Source: Blastobasis lacticolella (taxonomy: Eukaryota > Arthropoda > Insecta > Lepidoptera > Blastobasidae). Taken from it: a stretch of 64,000 nt of DNA. Positions 56,237 to 64,000 of the stretch are shown here, one piece after another (positions within the stretch are counted from its first letter, which is position 1; each line of letters opens with the position of its first letter). Made by a program: the position numbers and the translations under genes. The stretch lies in contig LR990049.1 of assembly GCA_905147135.1 (NCBI GenBank), positions 19,547,428 to 19,611,427 of the forward strand, in the 5' to 3' direction. The notes beneath the pieces were generated by a model. That model saw only the letters and a program-made list of their open reading frames with translations, made no database searches and had not been told where the DNA came from.

Positions 56237-56440
56237 CTTTTGTGACCAACGAGCGACCCGGGGCTTCGCGTGGGCTTTCTCGGTATTTCTTTACTATAAC
56301 ATGCTTGTTTTACACAAACCTTCCGGAAGGAATTCTTTGAATTATGGTGATAACCGCATCAAAATCCGGTTTACGAGGAGTTACCGGAAATACAGATAGA
56401 CAGACAGACGCGGCAAGCGACTTTAATTTATACTATATGC
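56237..56440 (-). repeat. Helitron-like fragment
   Basis: Minus-strand: GAGCGACCCGGGGCTTCGCG through CGCATCAAAATCCGG and GACAGACAGACGCGGCAAGC, the recurring block of these elements. Confidence 0.45.
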
Positions 56441-56699
56441 AGATAAAGGGTCTCTCAGTCTCCATAAAGCTTCATACAAGTCCCTCTCCCACATACAAGT
56501 CCCTCTCTTTTGTTTCCAAATACAATTTTGTCGCCGCCAGCGCCCGAAACCTCGCAAAACCTAATTAGCTCCGGTAATCCAATATGGCGCGTACACTTAC
56601 GTGTTTGCATTGCAATTTGGTCACGGGTTACGTAGGTACTTTTTTGTTTATTATTATTATTTATTATCAGTAGGCTTGCATTTGATCTTTTGCGTGATG

Positions 56700-56800
56700 G
56701 GAAGCGACGATGAGGTCGGAGATGTAGCAGCTTGCCTAGCAGATATCTATTCACTCTTTGGAGACCCCAAGGTACTTACATTTAATTTCTTTTACGAAAA
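56700..56800 (+). repeat. Probable LINE-derived fragment
   Basis: ATGGGAAGCGACGATGAGGT, GTAGCAGCTTGCCTAGCAGA and CTATTCACTCTTTGGA form a block resembling a dispersed lepidopteran repeat. The frame MGSDDEVGDVAACLADIYS reads through it, but I treat it as repeat-derived. Confidence 0.35.
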
Positions 56801-56819
56801 ATAGTTTAGGATAACCGAG

Positions 56820-56996
56820 GAACGTCGGTGGCCGAGTGGTTAGGGTATCCGACTCGTAAACGTAAGCTACCAGGTCCCGCTGCGGCCATGTACCTTTGAG
56901 TTTTTCCATTGACACTTTTCTGAGTTATGTGTGTTAGTTATAACTAACCGATGCTATTACAGCGAGGGAAACATCGTGATGGAACCTGCACATCAC
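56820..56996 (+). repeat. SINE-B 5' half
   Basis: Head GTCGGTGGCCGAGTGGTTAG with an intact A-box, degraded B-box, then ACCGATGCTATTACAGCGAG to AACCTGCACATCA. Its 3' half is missing, which is unusual for a LINE-mobilised SINE. Confidence 0.75.
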
Positions 56997-57138
56997 ACAT
57001 CAAACACCCCACTGTTTTCGTCGGGGGTAATAATGATTGCTGTAAAATTACGTTTGGCGTATGTGATACCTACTTGTAAATCATCACTGCTGTCGATCAC
57101 ATAAATCAATTATAGTCCACTGCTTGACTTGAGCCTTA

Positions 57139-57323
57139 TCTATACTAATATTATAAAGAGGAAAGGTTTGATTTTTGTTTGTTTGTATTGAATAGGCTTC
57201 GAAACTACTGGACCGATTTCAAAACTTCTTTCACCGTTGAGAAGCTACACTATCCCCGGGTGACATAGGCTATATACCCGTGTACCCGTAGTGGTACCCG
57301 TGCGAAGCCGGGGCGGCTGCTAG
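57139..57323 (+). mobile_element. Helitron-like element, second copy
   Basis: Shares AAAGAGGAAAGGTTTGATT, CTACACTATCCCCGGGTGAC and GAAGCCGGGGCGGCTGCTAG with the 20.6-kb copy, in the same orientation; ends fit A|TC...CTAG|T. Confidence 0.66.
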
Positions 57324-57887
57324 TCCATTAATATTATTTAATGTTTAAAATAAAATAAACCTAAATATATCGAACATTCCGGCCAGCAATTCCTTGTCAC
57401 TTCGATTCTATCAAATTACTAGCCCTCCAAATAGGGCGAACATTGCTTCAAAGATCTCTGTAAAGTTGAATGAAACAGGTCACACCAATGCCGTCCAAAC
57501 GCCCTACAGGTCCCGTCCTACAAGCTAATTTGTCCGGGACAAACATTCCAAATTCCAAATTTCGTAGTACGAAATTACGAGTACATATATCCAAAGTGAG
57601 AATGTTAACCCTAATTTACGAAGTGCCTACGGGTCCATATTTCGTGGAACCGTGTGTGTCGACGGAATTTGTTAGCATAGTACGGTTTAATTTGCAAGCT
57701 ACAGAGTTTAAATTAAGTCTGTGATGCTTTCGCGTATCATTTGTGCGGCCTGGACGCTAAATTGGGTACCTACAAAGTAAATGTCAATACTGAAACCTAA
57801 ATATGAATATGTTGTACTTTGAAGCCCTGTGTTGGGTTTGTGGCGTCTTCGTGGCGTATTTACTATCTAGTAATAAATTGATGTAAG

Positions 57888-58107
57888 GAGCGTCAGTGGC
57901 CTAGTGGTAAAGGTATCTGACTCGCAAGCGCGAGGTACCGGGTACGAATACTTCGATCGAACCTCACTACCCATGTACCAATGATTCTTTTCTGAGTTAT
58001 GTACATTAGTCGAACATTAACCGATGCTCTTACAATGAGGAAAAACATTCAATCTGGTCAGGTTCCCCTGGTAGCATGGCCACGGAGGTCAGATGGCAGT
58101 CGCCCCG
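57888..58107 (+). repeat. SINE-B copy, 3'-truncated
   Basis: Head GAGCGTCAGTGGCCTAGTGG, then ACCGATGCTCTTACAATGAG and CAATCTGGTCAGGTTCCCCT; it breaks off at GGCAGTCGCCCCGT. The RTE fragment at 58,176 lies just downstream. Confidence 0.78.
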
Positions 58108-58175
58108 TAAGCTGAGTTCCACTGAATGCCGCTGATCATAACGACAGAAAATTGACTGTGTACCATATTTCGGGT

Positions 58176-58666
58176 TCATCATATCAGCCAGGAGACACCC
58201 ACTGCTAGGCATAGGCCTCCCCCAGAAATTTCCACAAAGGCCGGTCCTGTGCTTTCCGCAACCAGCTGGTACCTGCGATCCTTACCAGGTGGTCGGTCCA
58301 CCTTGTAAGAGGCGTACCCACGCTGCGTCTTCCGATACGTGGTCGCCACTCGAGAACTTTACTACCCTATCGGCCATCTGTTCTTCGAGCTATGCGCCCT
58401 GCCCACTGCCACTTCAGTCTGGTAATCCTTAGAGCTATGTCGGTGACCTTAGTTCGCTTGCAAATCTCCTCATTTCTGATTCGATCGCGCAAAGAGACTC
58501 TAAGCATAGCTCTTTCCATTGCTCTTTTGGTAACAGTGAGCTTTCTTATAAGGCCCACAATGAGCGGCCACGTTTCAGTTCTGTAAGTCATTACTGGCAA
58601 CACACATTGGTCAAAGACCTTCGTCTTGAGACATTGCGGTAATTGGGACGAAAATATATGGCAAAT
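58176..58666 (-). mobile_element. RTE-type LINE 3' fragment with 11-bp target duplication
   Basis: The minus strand encodes KTKVFDQCVLPVMTYRTETW, GLIRKLTVTKRAMERAMLRV and LKWQWAGRIARRTDGR, all conserved in the C-terminal part of RTE endonuclease-reverse transcriptases. The last part (58,366-58,180) continues in a shifted frame and contains a stop. The 3' end is the GGCATAGGCCTCCC...CATATCAGC block seen in two other copies. ATATTTCGGGT at 58,165-58,175 is repeated at 58,667-58,677 and fixes the insertion limits. Confidence 0.85.
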
Positions 58667-58920
58667 ATATTTCGGGTCCAATAAAACTCTATTAGATACA
58701 TCATTCGAATAAAACCTATAGTTACGCTGTTGTAGTTTTTGGTTACGCATATAGATCTTTATCTACAGATTATCTAGATAGAAACTACGAAAACTATTGA
58801 TTGGACATGTTCTTTACGAGCTGCTTACGACAGCCATAAAACGCCAGGGAAGTTATATTATGATAGCTTTCCGCCCGCCTATCTATATGAATAATCTATG
58901 GTATCTATCTATATCAATAA

Positions 58921-59221
58921 TCATCATGGCGTTAACGCCCAAGTTGTGCTCTCGCGCACGTGGGCCCAGGGTCCGCTATGCCCATGACCCGGTTTTCATC
59001 ACGATGTTTCCCTCATCGTAAAAACATCGGTTAGTGTTCAACTTATGTACATCATATCAGCCAGAAGACGCCCACTGCTAGGCATAGGCCTCCCCCAGAG
59101 ATCTCCACAAAGACCGGTCCTGTGCTTATGTACACAACTCAGAAAAGAGTTACTGGTTGCAGTGGGATTCGAACCCGATGTTTACGAGTCGGATACTTTA
59201 ACCATGAGGTCACCGACGCTC
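58921..59221 (-). repeat. SINE-B copy split by an RTE insertion
   Basis: Reading on the minus strand it starts with the tRNA-like head (gagcgtcggtgacctcatgg), has the B-box GGGTTCGAATCCC and ends at the CCGGGACATTAACGCC-like tail, here degraded. The middle part with the two 24-mer direct landmarks is deleted, and 59,052-59,125 is an RTE insert. Confidence 0.75.
59052..59125 (-). mobile_element. RTE 3' fragment, 74 bp, inserted in a SINE
   Basis: It matches only the last 74 bases of the same RTE family. TTATGTACA at 59,043-59,051 and 59,126-59,134 is the target duplication, and the SINE sequence resumes exactly after it. Confidence 0.85.
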
Positions 59222-59224
59222 ATT

Positions 59225-59385
59225 GTATCTATCTACATGGAGAGGGACATAAAAATAGCCTATGACTATCCTCAGGTACTAAACTACCTCCATACCGAAT
59301 TTCATCAAATATGTGTAGTGGTGTGTAGCCGTCCAAGCGTAACAGACAGACAAGAGTTACTCTCGCATTTATAGTATTAGTGGGG
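59225..59385 (+). repeat. Diverged transposon fragment
   Basis: CCATACCGAATTTCATCAAA then GTAACAGACAGACAAGAGTT and ATTTATAGTATTAGTGGG, the usual right end of a small dispersed insect repeat. Confidence 0.4.
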
Positions 59386-59642
59386 AAGTAGATATGTTTC
59401 TGTCCTTAGACGACACTTAAGAGTGGGTACAAATAGTCATGCTAGCTATAAGAGTACAGCGTATGCTCTTTTTGGTACGGATTGGATTTAGTTTTGGCTG
59501 CGATCCGTTTTCGAGCCGTGTTTTTGCTCGGATCCAATCAATACTCGCCTCGAGCGCTCTGAAACGGAGTTTTTTCAATCTCCATCAACTCGACAATTTT
59601 ATCTCTCTTTGTCATTGATTTTGATCTTTTTTTTATACTACG

Positions 59643-59812
59643 TAGTGACTAACGAGCAGACAGCCCGCCTGTTGGTAAGGGGTAACTGTCGCCCATAACG
59701 TGTACGATTCATGCATTTAGGTTGCAGGCAACAAAAATGCAGAACCGCAGGTGCGTTGTCACCGCGAGGACTACGATGAAATGCTTCATGCCTGTCACCA
59801 TGATTGCTTTAT
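59643..59812 (-). repeat. Dispersed repeat C, minus-strand copy
   Basis: ACGAGCAGACAGCCCGCCTG to GATGAAATGCTTCATGCC; close match to the body of the 17.3-kb copy. Confidence 0.62.
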
Positions 59813-60043
59813 TGTCACCTTTAGAATCCATTAAAAAATGTCCATTGTATTAAAACATCTTCCTTTCCATATTGTTGTTTGCTAGCTTCAGACTGAACGA
59901 GAAAATGTGTGTATGTAAAAACAATAACTCTTTATTGCTGAATATTAAATATGTAGGTAAGAAATAACGTAGAATGGGTGCGACTTTATCGCAACCGCAC
60001 CCTAGATTATACAGATATATAAATAAACTAGTACACGCGAACT

Positions 60044-60298
60044 AGTACCTGGCGCGACTTCGTTCGCATGGCGCCCTGCCCCTACACTACCCTACCCTAG
60101 ACTACCCAGCGCCTACTTTACCCCTACCTACCCTTTTTTCTTGCCTACAAACCTTCCTCTTGAATCACTTTATCTATTGCTGTAAACCGCATTAAAAGCC
60201 GTTGCGTAGTTTTAAAGATCTAAGCCGACATAGATACATATACAAATACATTGGGACAGACGGCGGGAAGCGACATTGTTTTATACTATATAAAGATG
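60044..60298 (-). mobile_element. Helitron-like element, second family
   Basis: ACTAGTACCTGGCGCGACTT to TTTTATACTATATAAAGATG; very close to the 51.5-kb copy, in the same orientation. Confidence 0.55.
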
Positions 60299-60599
60299 TG
60301 TGGGTATGGAACCCATTATTAATGGTACGATTGATCTCTTTGCTGAACAGTACATTCCTTTTCACCATATTTCGTGACACCTTCAAAGGACCTACAACGT
60401 ATACCTACGTCATCGGAAAACACCAAACCACACCTAAAGTTCAACGCTCAAACATCTCATTTTCACTTAGCCATTACCAGAGCTTACGACTCGGCAGTTG
60501 TTCTTTTATCGTTCCGCTTTATTGGGGCACTTGCGAAAGGGCTCGGAGTTACTTTTTCGTTCTCTTCGTTATTTCTTTGATATAGAGGTCTGTCACCGT

Positions 60600-61600
60600 A
60601 AATCTTAAAGTAATTCGGCGTTGGGCCGGATTTAAATCTAACTTCTTTATGTTAACAATATTTCGATTGTTAAAATCATCATCATCGTCCTAGCGCGTAT
60701 CTCGGTCTTTCGATTGTTATAATAACCTAACGTATTTGACCACGTTAGATTATAAACTAACGGTTTCACAATCTTACGGTAACATATTGATTCGTTTTTG
60801 CAATCATTTATTTAACTTTCAATGTTTGTATGTAACTATGTAAGTACAAGTTGCAAGCCTAATTTGACCCACTGTTCAATTGAGCTGAAATTTGGTTGCC
60901 TATGTAACATGAATGACAATACATTAATATGGAGCTGGTCCGACAATGGAGTCGGAAGGTGGTCATAGGAACTAATGAACGCGATAAGGTAACACCATTG
61001 TATTTGGACTCTTTTTAAAGGTCGTAATATGTACTATACGCCTAGTTGATATTCACGGTCTAATGATAATGACGGAAGATGGCCTTGAGAACTATTGAAA
61101 GCCCATCGTGTTTGGGCTCTTTGGAATGGTCTTAATGAGTACTATACCACACGATAAGAGCTTGTTATGAAAAAATATTTTTCACTTGAGAACTTATTTT
61201 CACAAGTTTCAATCTATACGTTTCCTAAGGAATTGCTAATCATTTAAGAGAATTGAGATTATCGCAAAGATCTATCTAGAGTACATTGCACGGGTGACGT
61301 TATTAGATACCGGTTTCAACATTTATGTTGCAAGAACTCTGCTTCCAACGCGCGGGCGCATCAAAATATGTGCTCTAATTCTTCGCCGTATCAATTTTAA
61401 TGGAGATACACCTCGTGTTAATCTTAGGTGGCTCGGAAGTTAGCTGCGAGTGTAATCGTTTGCTGAATTATCCAAATTGTAGTTCTAGTTACTGGGTAAT
61501 ATTTTCACACGAACAAAAACATTGAAACAGTGTGTAGAATGAAAAATTATGCATTATTTTATGAGCATGTAATTCATTATTTAAGATTTTAGGATAATGA
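60600..61600. other. Unassigned stretch
   Basis: Two loosely similar segments, 60,945-61,035 and 61,065-61,150 (both with GGAAG(G/A)TGG and TGGGCTCTT or TGGACTCTT words), hint at an old duplication. No gene seen. Confidence 0.35.
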
Positions 61601-61602
61601 AT

Positions 61603-61885
61603 GGGCGTCGATGGCTTAATGGTTAAGGGGTTTGACTCGTACCCCGAGGTACCAAGCTCGAACCCATGCACATTAGTTGAACATTAACCGATACTCTTAC
61701 GGTAATGGAAAACATTGTGACAAGACCTGAATGCTTACACCATGGTCCAATCTGGTCAGGTACCCTTGTTAACAGGGTCACAGAGGTCAGATGGCGCTGT
61801 AATTACCTTAACTGCCAAATCCTGGATCATGGTCAAGCGTACACCGGGCCCTCGTACGCTTAATACCTTGCGTAAAATAGCTACT
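61603..61885 (+). repeat. SINE-B copy with the variant tail
   Basis: Head GGGCGTCGATGGCTTAATGG to GGGCCCTCGTACGCTTAATA and CCTTGCGTAAA. The ending matches the insertion in the 15.1-kb copy and differs from the standard tail. Confidence 0.75.
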
Positions 61886-62309
61886 TATTGTAATATTTGG
61901 AAGCACTATAACGCAGTGACTCAGTTTAGGACAATATTACATTACCCTCGGCCCAAAATAGTCCGCCAGACATGTACTACTTACCGCTGTTAGAACAAAG
62001 GAACTAGTTATTGGAAGGTTTTGTCTCGAGAGAGATCTCCAATACGGCAGGGCATTGTCCACTGCCGTCGCAGTGAATGGGCATATTGTCAAGACTATTA
62101 TTCCTATTGGCATTCGGAACTCGAGCGTTTCAATGCGGTGGTCACTGCGGTCATCATGGATCTCACGCATTGTGTGTAATGGCCGAGGATACTATAACTA
62201 CAGAATACTAATACGAAATTACGAACCTACAACTACAGTGAAATAAACTTATTTGATCCGGTGGCCAAAAACACCGAAGAAATAACCTAGTAAATCAAAT
62301 CAAATCAAA

Positions 62310-62485
62310 ATTTCTTTATTGATTAGGACATTAAATATCTCTTTCAATCGTCAAAAAGGAGGGGGGTAGGAAAGTAGGAAGGAAACACACAGTGACACGC
62401 TGACCGCCCTATGGCTGTAGATAAACGTATCCCTCGCCAACCACAACCGAACCGGGCTCGACAATGCCAGACAGAGCCGGAACGC
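62310..62485 (-). repeat. Dispersed repeat K, minus-strand copy
   Basis: GGACATTAAATATCTCTTTC, CGTCAAAAAGGAGGGGGGTA, GGCTCGACAATGCCAGACAG. A CAAATCAAATCAAAAT tail lies on its left. Confidence 0.6.
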
Positions 62486-63789
62486 TATATTATATTATAT
62501 ACTCGTAGGTATGTCTAGTATAATTAAGAAAAACCACCTAAAACTAACTAAGTAACCAGTGAAGCTCTCATACTATAGAGAATCCTACATATCCTACTTT
62601 TACTAATCCTACTATACTATCCTACTTCCTACCCCAATTTCCTACTAACTACCTAAATGTTAAATGCGACGGTTTCTACGGAATGAGTTTTCGTTAGATG
62701 TTTGTTACTCTTTCGGGTTAAAACTATGCCTACTGAACGAATTTTGATGACATTTTGCTGTGTTGTAGGTCTCCTAAATCACAGAACTAGCTTTCCGCGC
62801 GCGTGGAATGTAGGTACGTTATAGTCGCGCAAGTGGGATTTTTTTTTTAATTCTTTTTATTTGACTAGCCAGGCATTTGACCGCGACATCACCGCCGTGG
62901 TGGTAGGAAGAGGGAGATGAAAAGTAGCCTATGTGTTATTCCACACCCTAATCTAGCTCCAAGTTTCACCCAAATCCGTCCATCCGTTTAGGCGTGAAGA
63001 ATCAGGCTATAACTTAATGTAGATCCTGCGGGAATTCGCGGGCAAACGCTGTAGAGTACTTTCCCGAAGGCGATATTTTTGGGTACCAGGTACCGGGAGC
63101 AGAAACACTTCTAAGAAATCAGCTACTCGTTAATAAAAATCTAATCAATTTCCTATTTAATGGGAGCTAATAATAGAAATTCCATTTCTAATATAATCTC
63201 GCCCGAAACAAACTTCCTTGTTCAAATTACTTGATGTTTGATTTTGATTAATTGTTTAAAGAGTTAAATGCCTCGTTGAATTATTAAGTAGAATTAATTC
63301 GACGCTTAAAATCTATCCTAATCTAATCTATCTATCTTATGAATTATAATTTCACCAACTAGACATAGACATAGACAAATCTTTATTTGGCCCCAATACA
63401 CATTCTAACGTATGAAAATTGAATTTACAAAAAAGCAAAGCAGGGCGATGTGACGGCCAAACTAGACTAGTCTCAGCTTAATGCTATGATGGGCAGCAGG
63501 CAATCACAGTGCTGATTTTCAGTCTAACCCTGAGTTCATCTCATTCCACAATTTATTCATCACATTCATGATGTGTGATTCTCCAATATATTACATGCGT
63601 CATCGATAAATCTACGGCCTCTGATGCCTCTGATTCACAGGTCATAGTTGTGGTTTGAGTAGAAAACCCGAAAGAAAACGCCTGCATTTCGTGCGCACAG
63701 GTCGACCAACATGCGTCATCTCCTACGTGGATGAGCTCATTTAAGGATCCCTTTGTTATACTTAACTTTAACAAATTTTACACCTAAAT

Positions 63790-63935
63790 CTTCCTCATGA
63801 ATCACTCTCTATTGGCGAAAGCTTTGTTTCGTTTCGTTTCGCGAAAGTCTTTAGTTTTTGAGTTTATCGCGAACAGACAGACAGACAGACGCAGCATGAG
63901 ACTTTGTTTTACAATTTGCAGTGTTATAATTTATA
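63790..63935. repeat. Helitron-like fragment with GACA and TTTCG microsatellites
   Basis: ATCTTCCTCATGAATCACTC resembles the 60.1-kb copy; it includes (GTTTC)n near 63,823 and (ACAG)n at 63,874-63,892. Confidence 0.4.
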
Positions 63936-64000
63936 GTGATAGTGATTCTGTTATGTTGATTTATAAAATATTAATTAATCCTATTACGCTATTTTTGAGT

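Overview
The window looks like about 64 kb of AT-rich insect DNA, most probably from a moth or butterfly (Lepidoptera). The evidence is the mix of repeats: two tRNA-derived SINE families, 5'-truncated RTE and Jockey/CR1-type LINE ends, small Helitron-like elements with TC...CTAG(T) ends, hAT- and mariner-like MITEs, and a BEL/Pao LTR retrotransposon. No bacterial or viral gene organisation, CRISPR array, rRNA or convincing functional tRNA gene was seen. Family names rest on motifs and remembered family structure, not on a database search.

Layout. 1-19 kb is a mosaic of SINE, LINE-tail and Helitron-like fragments. 19-21 kb holds a 5'-truncated LINE with an open 305-residue reverse transcriptase C-terminal half, next to a Helitron-like element, followed by a hAT-like MITE. 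22.6-23.0 kb is a 113/114-bp minisatellite. 26.5-27.4 kb holds two copies of a roughly 200-bp unit on either side of a mariner-like MITE. 29.1-36.6 kb is one nested structure: a DNA element with GGGCCGTTCATAAAATACGT terminal inverted repeats interrupted by a nearly complete minus-strand BEL/Pao element and a 500-N assembly gap. 37-45 kb and 46-64 kb are again dense with short 5'-truncated LINE ends, SINEs and MITEs, many nested, several with clear target-site duplications.

The only convincing host protein-coding segment is a small exon at 45,467-45,554 (+). It has a consensus branch point, acceptor, start codon, signal-peptide-like sequence and perfect GTAAGT donor. I infer that the sequence downstream of it, and probably upstream, is intron of one large gene for a secreted or membrane protein whose other exons lie elsewhere or were not recognised.

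Notable structures are a cluster of 17 TGACA/TGTCA motifs ahead of the BEL gag gene, a pair of 187-bp foldback MITEs at near-identical targets, a perfect 25-bp hairpin 308 bp downstream of the exon, and three same-orientation RTE micro-insertions with 8-11 bp duplications. I found no evidence of a new multigene system.
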